This document shows positions 1 to 10,881 of a stretch of DNA of 64,000 nt, one piece after another (position 1 is the first letter of the stretch; the number at the start of each line of letters is the position of its first letter). A program made the position numbers and the translations under genes. The stretch is from Tragulus kanchil (lineage: Eukaryota > Chordata > Mammalia > Artiodactyla > Tragulidae). The stretch covers positions 7,626,001-7,690,000 of the forward strand of contig JAIOJX010000004.1 of the NCBI GenBank assembly GCA_022376925.1, read 5' to 3'. Under the pieces are notes generated by a model, which saw only the letters and a program-made list of their open reading frames with translations, was not told the DNA's origin and searched no databases.

Positions 1-2018
1 AAATTCATTTTATTCAGAAAAACTGTTATTTTATATATCCAATTTACTTATAATGTCACTTTAGACAAGTTTTATCAACTGATTTGGAAATTTATCCTCT
101 ATGTTAATAAGTTAATTTGTGAATGTGTGGACCTACATTTATAAAGAATGAGAAAATGTCCATGGTTTATAAAATATTAAACCCAAATGAACAGCTTTAA
201 AAGTTTAGTCTCTTATTTCCACATGAGAAATGTCCAATTTCTTTTATTTCCAAGTGAGAAGTTAGGGCAAGAGAAGTAAAGACAGTCTTGAAAGTAACAC
301 TTAAAAAATAATGTATCAAAAAAAGATTTATCTAATTCTATGAGGATAGCAAACTTTGGCAAAGTTATGTAGAAACAATTGCTCTGATGTTTTCTCACTT
401 TTGCTGTTATGCTTGTCATGTTCTTATTATATTCTCCAACATTCTTATCACCAAAGACTTAATATATTATCTCTCTACCCTCTCCATATCTGTGACGACC
501 ATTTAAAATATTTTGGACTAGAATATGGATTTATATATGAATGATTTACTTTTAGTATACAACTTGAGAATAGCTAGTTAGTATTTCCCCTGCTTTAATA
601 GAAAATGCTCATTCTAGGAATAGAGGTTTACACAAGATTTAGCTACCTTTCTCTCTAATTAAACGTTTGCTCACTTAGCAGAAGAAATATTAGAATGCCC
701 TTGTATTAAGAGATGTAAGAATGTAGCAAGCCTAGACATCCTTCAGAATGGTGTTTAGGATTAGAATTCTCAAGTTTGTTAGTTTAGATATTAATGTGGA
801 ATATTTTGTCACGACCCCAATTATTAGCTTCCACAACTTAAATAGACTTGTTCACTATGATGAACTTCTCATGTGGCTACGACATGTCTGTCCACTTGCC
901 TATATTTGTGGCAGATATCAATCTGTGAATTACATTTTTATAGCATATAAATTGGTTGTAAAGTCATGAAGGAATAAATCTATAAATGTGTATCTATTTC
1001 TAAATGATGGAGGTCACTGATATTAATCAAGATCATCAGATAATTACGAATGGTCCATTAGGTCAGGTTAGCTTGCAGAAGCAGAGGTCAGTTTGCAACA
1101 ACACTCTTTGAAATATTTTGGTTTTTGAACAGGGGTTATTTGAGCATCAGGGGTTATTATATCAGGATATTTTGGAGTTAGATACAAGATCAAATTCTTG
1201 AACAGAACCTAATACAATGTTTCTTCAAGAGGATTTAAAAACACGTGTAATTCTGTGGCTTGTCCATTGAAAACTCTCTCCTATTGGTTTTACTCTGTGT
1301 GTAATTTTTCTGATCTAGATTCCATCCATACAGAACAATAGCACTAGATGTTTTTACTAGGTTATAGGCCTGAGGACTCTGCCATAATCCCAATGAATTG
1401 ACAGCAAAATTAGAACTATAATGATTACAATATTTATTCTAGAAAATGTAACAAGTCACCTGCAAATCAATAAATATATTTCCTCTAAAACTAAAAATTG
1501 TATATATCTTCACCACTGATTTATAGAAATTAGGACCAAGGGAAAAAAAAGAAGAAATTTTCCCTGTAAAATGTATTTAATATTTAGATTTATTTTGGTT
1601 TTGGAGTCATAAAATTATCTCTTCTGATGGCCAAAGTAACAAACAAACAAGCACAAGGGACAGCAAAGCTTCAGAACCAGGAATCCGAGTCAGAATTTCT
1701 AAAGATGGAACCTGGAAGTCTATATGAGTTCCATGGGTGATTCGCAAAAAGCCAACCTTATACAACTTCACGAACCAGTTGCCCTCTGGAAAGCACAGAC
1801 TAAAATGAAAAGTTTACTCTGTGATTCTATGCCTCTGTGACTCCTGGTTAAAGGAGGCATTGCAAGATCAGTTGAAATTTCCACAGTGGAGAAGGCAAAG
1901 GCAAAGACATAGGAAAGAGAATGAAACGATGGATCACAGAGAGAGATGGTTCATATTAGGGGCTGGGGAGATGTGACAGGAATTCTAATGAAGGATTTAT
2001 TTATAATCTGTGATAATT
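1..2018. other. AT-rich unique DNA, no feature recognised
   Basis: No open frame with recognisable domains, no SINE or LINE signature and no tandem duplication was seen here. It is the longest unduplicated stretch at the left end. Short frames near 213-419, 356-544 and 748-969 are low-complexity, hydrophobic translations of AT-rich DNA and are not taken as genes. Confidence 0.6.
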
Positions 2019-2593
2019 GCAAAGGCCAGCAAACAGACAACCTTCTTTCCTTGGAACTGAGAAATCAATCATAAGCTAACAGCTTATCTTTGCCAACTCT
2101 CAGTTAAATCCCTGGCTAGAGTGTGTCTCAAGTAAATGAATTCTAGTTATTCCTCCTAACTCTTGTTGGCAGAGCACAAGACATTTACCATCTGCTCAGC
2201 TTTGCACTGGCAATAGATAAACATTGCCTAATTCCCCAAGGCAATGAGCAGAAAGAGGTAACACATCACAGTAGACTTGAGGGTGGGGCTCCAATATTCG
2301 GCTGTGTGAGTCTACTGAAAAGGCTTTCTGAAATTAGAGGAGACTTGCTTATCTAGCTGGGGTAAAAGACCTGACTCCTAGACTCTCTCCCAATGTCTCT
2401 GGAGAACACTACCACGGTGGAAATTCAGCATTCTTATGTATTATTTTTCAAACTTTACACTTTCTTCAAGCTTTTGTACTTTAAGCCTAAGATTTGCTGA
2501 GAATAAATTGCCGACTTTTTCATTGTCAATTCCTCTGTAGTCACTTTGCTGACAAAGATCTATTTAGTCAAAGTTATGATTTTTTTTTTTTCC
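2019..2593. other. Unique DNA upstream of BovB (copy 1)
   Basis: No gene or named repeat recognised. It contains a run of 12 T just before the BovB fragment. The same sequence recurs at 3156-3730. Confidence 0.5.
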
Positions 2594-2943
2594 TGTGGTT
2601 CTGGAGAAGACTTTTGAGAGTCCCTTGGATAGTAAGGAGATCAAACCAGTCAGTCCTAAAAGAAATCAATGCTGAATATTCATTGGATAGACTGATGCTG
2701 AAGCTCTAATATTTTGACCACCTGATGTGAAGAGGCAACTCACTGGACAAGATCCTGATGCTGGGAAAGACTGAAGGCAAAGGAGAAGAGGGCAGCAGGG
2801 GATGATATGGTTAGATAGCATCACCAACTCAATGGATATGAACATAAGCAAACTCGGGGAGATAGTGAAGGATAGGGGGGCCTGGCATGCTGCAGTCCAT
2901 GGGACTGAAGAGTCATACATGACTTAGCAACTGAACAACTATA
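2594..2943 (+). mobile_element. BovB LINE (RTE clade) 3' end, truncated
   Basis: The plus strand reads the end of the BovB reverse-transcriptase frame, including residues like LLRVPW, RRSNQS and LKEI, then the BovB tail with 'actgatgctgaagctc', 'cctggcatgctgcagtcc' and a final 'acttagcaactgaac'. Only about 350 bp of a roughly 3 kb element remains. Stops break the frame, so it is inactive. BovB is characteristic of ruminants and squamates, which supports the organism call. Confidence 0.9.
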
Positions 2944-3139
2944 GTGGTGATTAAGTCCCAGGATTGCCTGCTCTTATGAAGCATACAGTCTAGCATGGAA
3001 AACAAGTGAATAGGTGACTGGCAATGTTCTAAGTATTATGATAGAATAATACTCTGTAGGCACCTAGGGCATATTGCTTACGGGAAGTGAGGTGGTGATG
3101 TCAGGAAAGAATGCTTTCAGAAGTTTTATTTTCTTTGAA

Positions 3140-3155
3140 TCTATCAAAAAACAAA
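3140..3155. other. Junction filler of duplication 1
   Basis: Sixteen bases (tctatcaaaaaacaaa) lie between the two copies and have no counterpart at the end of copy 2, where the sequence goes on with aggctcaaagg. This fits a low-quality contig tip or inserted filler. Confidence 0.5.
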
Positions 3156-3730
3156 GCAAAGGCCAGCAAACAGACAACCTTCTTTCCTTGGAACTGAGAA
3201 ATCAATCATAAGCTAACAGCTTATCTTTGCCAACTCTCAGTTAAATCCCTGGCTAGAGTGTGTCTCAAGTAAATGAATTCTAGTTATTCCTCCTAACTCT
3301 TGTTGGCAGAGCACAAGACATTTACCATCTGCTCAGCTTTGCACTGGCAATAGATAAACATTGCCTAATTCCCCAAGGCAATGAGCAGAAAGAAGTAACA
3401 CATCACAGTAGACTTGGGGGTGGGGCTCCAATATTCGGCTGTGTGAGTCTACTGAAAAGGCTTTCTGAAATTAGAGGAGACTTGCTTATCTAGCTGGGGT
3501 AAAAGACCTGACTCCTAGACTCTCTCCCAATGTCTCTGGAGAACACTACCACGGTGGAAATTCAGCATTCTTATGTATTATTTTTCAAACTTTACACTTT
3601 CTTCAAGCTTTTGTACTTTAAGCCTAAGATTTGCTGAGAATAAATTGCCGACTTTTTCATTGTCAATTCCTCTGTAGTCACTTTGCTGACAAAGATCTAT
3701 TTAGTCAAAGTTATGATTTTTTTTTTTTCC

Positions 3731-4080
3731 TGTGGTTCTGGAGAAGACTTTTGAGAGTCCCTTGGATAGTAAGGAGATCAAACCAGTCAGTCCTAAAAGA
3801 AATCAATGCTGAATATTCATTGGATAGACTGATGCTGAAGCTCTAATATTTTGACCACCTGATGTGAAGAGGCAACTCACTGGACAAGATCCTGATGCTG
3901 GGAAAGACTGAAGGCAAAGGAGAAGAGGGCAGCAGGGGATGATATGGTTAGATAGCATCACCAACTCAATGGATATGAACATAAGCAAACTCGGGGAGAT
4001 AGTGAAGGATAGGGGGGCCTGGCATGCTGCAGTCCATGGGACTGAAGAGTCATACATGACTTAGCAACTGAACAACTATA
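3731..4080 (+). mobile_element. BovB 3' end, second copy
   Basis: Duplicate of the element at 2594-2943, shifted by 1137 within duplication 1. It is not an independent insertion because flanks and internal changes are shared. Confidence 0.9.
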
Positions 4081-4342
4081 GTGGTGATTAAGTCCCAGGA
4101 TTGCCTGCTCTTATGAAGCATACAGTCTAGCATGGAAAACAAGTGAATAGGTGACTGGCAATGTTCTAAGTATTATGATAGAATAATACTCTGTAGGCAC
4201 CTAGGGCATATTGCTTACGGGAAGTGAGGTGGTGATGTCAGGAAAGAATGCTTTCAGAAGTTTTATTTTCTTTGAAAGGCTCAAAGGATAGATGTGAGTT
4301 AGCTAGTAAGAATAAAGTAGGAACTTTTACTGAAAAGCCCAA

Positions 4343-4484
4343 ATATATCCAATGGTGTTAATATGTCTGAAACCTGAGGCAAAGTTGGACAGGCAAGAGT
4401 TAAAGCTAAAATGATATATCCAATGGTGTTAATATGCCTGAAACCTGAGGCAAAGTTGGACAGGCAAGAGTTAAAGCTAAAATG
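4343..4484 (+). repeat. 71-bp direct tandem repeat, two units
   Basis: Units start at 4343 and 4414 with 'atatatccaatggtgttaat' and run through 'aggcaagagttaaagc'. I saw one difference, T/C near 4375 versus 4446. This small repeat is older than, and carried inside, duplication 2. Confidence 0.9.
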
Positions 4485-5008
4485 GTACTCAGAATTTGGA
4501 TAATAAATGCCTCAGACAATGCTCTAGAGCTGGCCTTTTTTCCTTATAGCAATAGGAAGGATCTTAAATCTGAGAATAATAAGATGAGGCCCATTATTTG
4601 GCCACAGTTTGCCTTAATATATTCATTTATTATTCATTCAACAAAAATTAACAGTGCATCTTCTATGTGACAGCACATCTATCAACAAAGATTTAGTGAA
4701 AATCTAAAAAGTTCCGTGTTCTCACCAAGTATGAAAAACAACACATGCACTCATAAGATAATTTCTGATCAATATATGTGTTTTGAGGACAATAAAATGG
4801 AACAGTGCAATGGAGACTAACTGAGGCAGGGCATGTAGGGCTGTTTTCTTCTCTTTGACATTTTAAGAAGAGATTTAGAGATATGACAGCCACATGAAAA
4901 TCTGGATAAAGAGTACTCCAGGAAACTGGAACAACAAGGGCAAAAGTTGTGAATTAAAAAACTGGTGTGTTAGAGGAAGACAAGGAATACTGGAGTAGCT
5001 TCAAGGTA
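4485..5008. other. Degenerate old interspersed sequence, family not assigned
   Basis: No gene. Wording such as 'ggaaactggaacaacaaggg' resembles an ancient mammalian interspersed repeat that I cannot name confidently. It recurs at 5520-6045 in duplication 2. Confidence 0.35.
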
Positions 5009-5116
5009 ATGAACATAAGCAAACTCGGGGAGATAGTGAAGGATAGGGGGGCCTGGCATGCTGCAGTCCATGGGACTGAAGAGTCATACATGACTTAGCA
5101 ACTGAACAACTATAGT
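5009..5116 (+). mobile_element. BovB tail, third partial copy
   Basis: The last about 105 bp of the BovB fragment reappear at the left edge of copy 2 of duplication 2. The start is set by the duplication junction and not by retrotransposition. Confidence 0.85.
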
Positions 5117-5377
5117 GGTGATTAAGTCCCAGGATTGCCTGCTCTTATGAAGCATACAGTCTAGCATGGAAAACAAGTGAATAGGTGACTGGCAATGTTC
5201 TAAGTATTATGATAGAATAATACTCTGTAGGCACCTAGGGCATATTGCTTACGGGAAGTGAGGTGGTGATGTCAGGAAAGAATGCTTTCAGAAGTTTTAT
5301 TTTCTTTGAAAGGCTCAAAGGATAGATGTGAGTTAGCTAGTAAGAATAAAGTAGGAACTTTTACTGAAAAAGCCCAA

Positions 5378-5519
5378 ATATATCCAATGGTGTTAATATG
5401 TCTGAAACCTGAGGCAAAGTTGGACAGGCAAGAGTTAAAGCTAAAATGATATATCCAATGGTGTTAATATGCCTGAAACCTGAGGCAAAGTTGGACAGGC
5501 AAGAGTTAAAGCTAAAATG
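5378..5519 (+). repeat. 71-bp tandem repeat, duplicate
   Basis: Same two-unit repeat as at 4343-4484, shifted by 1035. Confidence 0.9.
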
Positions 5520-6139
5520 GTACTCAGAATTTGGATAATAAATGCCTCAGACAATGCTCTAGAGCTGGCCTTTTTTCCTTATAGCAATAGGAAGGATCTT
5601 AAATCTGAGAATAATAAGATGAGGCCCATTATTTGGCCACAGTTTGCCTTAATATATTCATTTATTATTCATTCAACAAAAATTAACAGTGCATCTTCTA
5701 TGTGACAGCACATCTATCAACAAAGATTTAGTGAAAATCTAAAAAGTTCCGTGTTCTCACCAAGTATGAAAAACAACACATGCACTCATAAGATAATTTC
5801 TGATCAATATATGTGTTTTGAGGACAATAAAATGGAACAGTGCAATGGAGACTAACTGAGGCAGGGCATGTAGGGCTGTTTTCTTCTCTTTGACATTTTA
5901 AGAAGAGATTTAGAGATATGACAGCCACATGAAAATCTGGATAAAGAGTACTCCAGGAAACTGGAACAACAAGGGCAAAAGTTGTGAATTAAAAAACTGG
6001 TGTGTTAGAGGAAGACAAGGAATACTGGAGTAGCTTCAAGGTAATGGACAAAGGATAAGAGCATGGGTTTGGACTGGAGAAGTCGTTCTGAGCACTCTCT
6101 CTCTTTTTTTCCCCACCATGCCTCTTTTACTTTTATATT

Positions 6140-6368
6140 CATTTTCATCCCTTTTATTCATTTTGGCCTGTGTGGGCCTCCCACTGGAGTGGCCTCTCTC
6201 ATTGCAGAGCACCAGCTCTGGGTACATGCACTCCAGAGCACTGGATCATAATTGGACACACCAGTCCAGCCATGCTGCGGCACATGGAACCTTCCTGGGC
6301 CAGGGATCGAACCAGTGCCCCTTGCACTGCAAGGTGGACTCACTACCCACTGGACCACCAGGAAAGCC
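6140..6368 (-). mobile_element. CHR-type tRNA-Glu SINE, antisense
   Basis: Read on the minus strand it starts with a 'ggctttcctggtggtccagt' head, has an A box/B box-like segment ('ggttcgatccctggcc'), and ends in 'aggcccacacaggcc' plus an A-rich 'gaatgaataaaa'-like tail. This is the cetartiodactyl CHR layout. Three overlapping open frames here, including one of 126 codons at 6118-6498, are read-through of this SINE. Confidence 0.8.
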
Positions 6369-7084
6369 TGAACTTTCTCCTTTTAACTGCAGAGAATACA
6401 GTATTGAATCTAAGAGAATCCTTTCCCTTCACATATTCTTTCCTACTCACCTCCCTTTAATACAGATGCTACACTTCTACAAACATACAAAGTCCTGATT
6501 TATTTCTTTGTTTATACTCAAGGATCATGACCCCTTCTGATACACTCCAAGCACAGTGTGAACAACTTATTCCAAATTTCCTAAGACTTCCAATGTCAAC
6601 ACTAAAACTGAAACGCTTAGATCCCAGGAAGCCTACCAATCACAGACCATCAAGGATAGTTGGTCACCCTGCTGAGGAAACATACTCGATCACCCCAAGG
6701 CTAGGATACAACAGTTACTCAATACCTATTTTGTACACCGATGTTTCTCAATAGATGTATTTGAAGAGGAAGGCAGGAGCCAGATCACAAGTGCCTTGTG
6801 AGTCAAGGCAACAATGTTGGACTTTATTCAAAGAACAAAAGGGTACAACCTTACATCGTCAGCAATATTACTATATTAGCTACCTACTGTTATATGTGAC
6901 AAATGCCCCTAAAACCTAAAAGAGAGAAAATAAGAATCGCTTATTTAACTCAAAGTTTTCATGGATCAAGAATTCAGGAGTGGTTTGGTTGGACAATTCT
7001 GGCTTGGATGTCTCATAGGCTACAGTCAGATGTCAGCCCAAACTGCAGTTACCTGAAAGCTTCCTTGGGCTGGAAAATTTGCTT
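6369..7084. other. Unique DNA, copy 1 of duplication 3
   Basis: No gene or repeat recognised. Frames at 6527-6754 and 6903-7142 show no known domain and repeat exactly in copy 2. Confidence 0.45.
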
Positions 7085-7145
7085 AAATCACTTATGGCTG
7101 TCATATTGTGTCAGCTCAACTTTATTTAAAAATTTATGGTAATGC
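7085..7145. other. Ragged junction resembling corrupted continuation
   Basis: It includes 'tatggctgtcatatt', which recurs in the true continuation at 8180-8194, but the surrounding bases are scrambled and partly missing. This is expected of a low-quality contig end. Confidence 0.6.
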
Positions 7146-7217
7146 CATGGGTTTGGACTGGAGAAGTCGTTCTGAGCACTCTCTTTTTCCCCACCATGCC
7201 TCTTTTACTTTTATATT

Positions 7218-7446
7218 CATTTTCATCCCTTTTATTCATTTTGGCCTGTGTGGGCCTCCCACTGGAGTGGCCTCTCTCATTGCAGAGCACCAGCTCTGGG
7301 TACATGCACTCCAGAGCACTGGATCATAATTGGACACACCAGTCCAGCCATGCTGCGGCACATGGAACCTTCCTGGGCCAGGGATCGAACCAGTGCCCCT
7401 TGCACTGCAAGGTGGACTCACTACCCACTGGACCACCAGGAAAGCC
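7218..7446 (-). mobile_element. CHR-type SINE, antisense, duplicate
   Basis: Second copy of the SINE at 6140-6368 inside duplication 3. The 146-codon frame at 7136-7576, the longest in the window, is only read-through of this element and its flanks. Confidence 0.8.
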
Positions 7447-8162
7447 TGAACTTTCTCCTTTTAACTGCAGAGAATACAGTATTGAATCTAAGAGAATCCT
7501 TTCCCTTCACATATTCTTTCCTACTCACCTCCCTTTAATACAGATGCTACACTTCTACAAACATACAAAGTCCTGATTTATTTCTTTGTTTATACTCAAG
7601 GATCATGACCCCTTCTGATACACTCCAAGCACAGTGTGAACAACTTATTCCAAATTTCCTAAGACTTCCAATGTCAACACTAAAACTGAAACGCTTAGAT
7701 CCCAGGAAGCCTACCAATCACAGACCATCAAGGATAGTTGGTCACCCTGCTGAGGAAACATACTCGATCACCCCAAGGCTAGGATACAACAGTTACTCAA
7801 TACCTATTTTGTACACCGATGTTTCTCAATAGATGTATTTGAAGAGGAAGGCAGGAGCCAGATCACAAGTGCCTTGTGAGTCAAGGCAACAATGTTGGAC
7901 TTTATTCAAAGAACAAAAGGGTACAACCTTACATCGTCAGCAATATTACTATATTAGCTACCTACTGTTATATGTGACAAATGCCCCTAAAACCTAAAAG
8001 AGAGAAAATAAGAATCGCTTATTTAACTCAAAGTTTTCATGGATCAAGAATTCAGGAGTGGTTTGGTTGGACAATTCTGGCTTGGATGTCTCATAGGCTA
8101 CAGTCAGATGTCAGCCCAAACTGCAGTTACCTGAAAGCTTCCTTGGGCTGGAAAATTTGCTT

Positions 8163-8978
8163 TCAAAGTAGTTCACTTGTATGGCTGTCATATTGGTGCT
8201 GGTTGTTCAAAAAACATCAGTTTCTCAACAGGTGGATCTCTCTACAGGGCTATTTGAATGTCCTGCTGCAGGTTTTCTGTAGAGTGAATGACCCAAGAGC
8301 TCAAAGTAGAAGCTCTGTATCTTATAACACTAGATTTGGAAATCCCATGCTGTCCCAGACTGGCAATGGTATTCTTTAGATCACAGCCTTGATTCAGTGT
8401 GTGACAGGACTGTGCAAGGGCACAAGCCCCAGGAAGTGATCATCACTGGGGATCATTTTGGAAGGTGGCTACTACATATGTCCCTCTAAATTCTGATTTA
8501 CTGACTCACTAAAGAATGCTGTTGGTCACAGAGGTAAATAGATGAGTCAATCATATAGTTTTCCACAAGTTGACTTCTATAGTATAGTTACGACTTCAGA
8601 AGACATCTGTAAGCTACAAGCTATTGGTTCTATCCTTTCACAGGGATATTAGAGGATCATGATGCCCAGGTTATGTTCTTAAATTATTTTTATCTTTAAG
8701 AGTCACCAGACTTGGATGCATATAATTAGCCTATCATACAATGCTAACTCTCTCACTCATCCTTCTGGTTCTAATAGGCCACCACCTCCATAGTGGAAAG
8801 AGCCAAGAAGGTGAAATCACAACTACCAAGACTTGAGACTTTAGTGTTTCTTAGCTGAGAACACCTGGTATTGAACGTTGTATATGTATCTCTTTACATA
8901 AACCTTGGAGACTTGGGAGTTTGAAGATGAGTTACTGCTCTGCCTCTACCTGAAACAACTCTAAGATAAGAGAGATCT
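8163..8978. other. Unique DNA, no gene seen
   Basis: No coding signature or named repeat was found. The 132-codon frame ending at 8379 starts in the previous unit and has no recognisable domain. Duplicated at 9254-10069. Confidence 0.45.
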
Positions 8979-9168
8979 TGTTGTTCAGTCGCTAAGTTGT
9001 GTCTGATTCTTCTGCAAACACCATGGATTACAGTCTACTGGGTTCCTCTGTCCATGGGATTTCCCAGGCAAGAATACTGGAGTGGGTTTCAATTTCCTTC
9101 TCCAGGATCAAACCTATGTCACCTGCTTTGGAAGGTGGATTCTTTACCAAGGAGCCACCAGAAAGCCC
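8979..9168 (-). mobile_element. Bov-tA SINE, antisense
   Basis: Plus-strand text 'tgttgttcagtcgctaagtt', then 'caggcaagaatactggagtg', then a tRNA-derived head read in reverse ('ggtggattctttacca'). The flanks 'ataagagagatc' and 'aatagagagcta' look like an imperfect target-site duplication. Confidence 0.9.
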
Positions 9169-10069
9169 AATAGAGAGCTAACTGCATCCAAAAAATGAGG
9201 CAAAGTTGGTGAGGCAAAAAAGAGTTAAAATGCTTTGGCTGGAAAATTTGCTTTCAAAGTAGTTCACTTGTATGGCTGTCATATTGGTGCTGGTTGTTCA
9301 AAAAACATCAGTTTCTCAACAGGTGGATCTCTCTACAGGGCTATTTGAATGTCCTGCTGCAGGTTTTCTGTAGAGTGAATGACCCAAGAGCTCAAAGTAG
9401 AAGCTCTGTATCTTATAACACTAGATTTGGAAATCCCATGCTGTCCCAGACTGGCAATGGTATTCTTTAGATCACAGCCTTGATTCAGTGTGTGACAGGA
9501 CTGTGCAAGGGCACAAGCCCCAGGAAGTGATCATCACTGGGGATCATTTTGGAAGGTGGCTACTACATATGTCCCTCTAAATTCTGATTTACTGACTCAC
9601 TAAAGAATGCTGTTGGTCACAGAGGTAAATAGATGAGTCAATCATATAGTTTTCCACAAGTTGACTTCTATAGTATAGTTACGACTTCAGAAGACATCTG
9701 TAAGCTACAAGCTATTGGTTCTATCCTTTCACAGGGATATTAGAGGATCATGATGCCCAGGTTATGTTCTTAAATTATTTTTATCTTTAAGAGTCACCAG
9801 ACTTGGATGCATATAATTAGCCTATCATACAATGCTAACTCTCTCACTCATCCTTCTGGTTCTAATAGGCCACCACCTCCATAGTGGAAAGAGCCAAGAA
9901 GGTGAAATCACAACTACCAAGACTTGAGACTTTAGTGTTTCTTAGCTGAGAACACCTGGTATTGAACGTTGTATATGTATCTCTTTACATAAACCTTGGA
10001 GACTTGGGAGTTTGAAGATGAGTTACTGCTCTGCCTCTACCTGAAACAACTCTAAGATAAGAGAGATCT

Positions 10070-10259
10070 TGTTGTTCAGTCGCTAAGTTGTGTCTGATTC
10101 TTCTGCAAACACCATGGATTACAGTCTACTGGGTTCCTCTGTCCATGGGATTTCCCAGGCAAGAATACTGGAGTGGGTTTCAATTTCCTTCTCCAGGATC
10201 AAACCTATGTCACCTGCTTTGGAAGGTGGATTCTTTACCAAGGAGCCACCAGAAAGCCC
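10070..10259 (-). mobile_element. Bov-tA SINE, antisense, duplicate
   Basis: Copy of 8979-9168 shifted by 1091 as part of duplication 4, with the same flanks. Confidence 0.9.
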
Positions 10260-10310
10260 AATAGAGAGCTAACTGCATCCAAAAAATGAGGCAAAGTTGG
10301 TGAGGCAAAA

Positions 10311-10519
10311 GTGTTTGAAAATGAAGGAAGATATGATAGCAGCAGAGGAGTGAAGGCTGTAGTGAGGGAGCTCAGAGAGGCAGTCAGAAGCCAGATTCGC
10401 CTGATCTGTAATATAGGCTAGGATGTTGGATGCTTTCCATTGCAATGGCAGACACTGGAGAATTCATGCATGGGAAAAACATAGTATGACTTCTTTTAAA
10501 ATGATCACCCTGTCTGTTC
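10311..10519. other. Old interspersed repeat-like DNA
   Basis: Contains 'ggcagtcagaagccagatt' and 'aaatgatcaccctgtctg', phrases resembling a common ancient mammalian repeat whose name I cannot fix. No coding potential seen. Confidence 0.35.
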
Positions 10520-10650
10520 TTATTCTTCTGTAAGGCAGCCAGAGTGTTCTCAGTCTGAAATCCTATCTTAGGTATTCATACCCACCTACTCACTTCAGGT
10601 CTTAGATGTTACCTCATCCAAAAGGACATCCCTAACCACATAATCAAAAG
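10520..10650 (+). mobile_element. L2-like LINE fragment
   Basis: Segments such as 'cttcaggtcttagatgttac' and 'acatccctaaccaca' match the usual wording of the L2 3' region. Short and degraded. Confidence 0.45.
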
Positions 10651-10654
10651 GGCC

Positions 10655-10750
10655 TAGTGTATAGCACTAGGAACTCTACTCGATGTCCTATAGTTATCTA
10701 TATGAGAAAAGAATCTGAAAAAGAGTGGAAATATATATATGTATGCATAC
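10655..10750 (+). mobile_element. L1 3' UTR fragment
   Basis: 'tgtatagcactaggaactct' followed by 'gaaaagaatctgaaaaagag' is the ruminant L1 3' UTR phrase. Only about 95 bp remains. Confidence 0.6.
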
Positions 10751-10834
10751 ATTGCTAATTAATCATGACATTTTTCCCTACTCATCCTAAATATGACCTG
10801 AGAATTTCTTTGAACCAAGCACATGTGTGATTCA

Positions 10835-10866
10835 GATATATATATATACAGAGAGAGAGAGAAATT
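10835..10866 (+). repeat. (TA)n/(GA)n microsatellite
   Basis: A short TA run followed by GAGA, immediately left of the L1 insertion. Confidence 0.8.
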
Positions 10867-10881
10867 AAAACTAATTAAATA

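Larger units (their letters stand above)
2019..4276 (+). repeat. Tandem near-identical duplication 1 (about 1.12 kb x2)
   Basis: Copy 1 is 2019-3139 and copy 2 is 3156-4276, a constant shift of 1137. I noticed only two substitutions, both G/A, near 2257 and 2280. The 16 bases at 3140-3155 belong to neither copy. The unit mixes unique DNA, a BovB 3' end and older sequence, so it is not a transposon boundary. It is probably an unmerged assembly overlap; a genuine recent tandem duplication is the alternative. Confidence 0.95.
3975..6046 (+). repeat. Tandem near-identical duplication 2 (about 1.04 kb x2)
   Basis: Copy 1 is 3975-5011 and copy 2 is 5009-6046. The spacing is 1034, rising to 1035 after an extra A in an A-run (about 4333 versus 5368). 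The units overlap by three bases (ATG). Copy 1 starts inside the BovB tail of duplication 1, so 3975-4276 exists three times (also at 2838-3139 and 5009-5311). Confidence 0.95.
6062..8162 (+). repeat. Tandem near-identical duplication 3 (about 1.02 kb x2)
   Basis: Copy 1 is 6062-7084 and copy 2 is 7146-8162. Spacing changes from 1084 to 1078 across a CT/T tract that is six bases shorter in copy 2, then stays at 1078. The 61 bases between copies (7085-7145) look like an error-rich version of what follows copy 2. Confidence 0.95.
8146..10310 (+). repeat. Tandem near-identical duplication 4 (about 1.07 kb x2)
   Basis: Copy 1 is 8146-9219 and copy 2 is 9237-10310, constant shift 1091. It overlaps the last about 17 bases of duplication 3. 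Filler at 9220-9236 (aagagttaaaatgcttt) loosely matches the true continuation after 10310 (gtgtttgaaaatgaagg). Confidence 0.95.

Noticed and set aside
6118..7576. Open frames of 126 and 146 codons
   Set aside because: They run through an antisense CHR SINE and its flanks, repeat only because of duplication 3, and show no cellular protein features.
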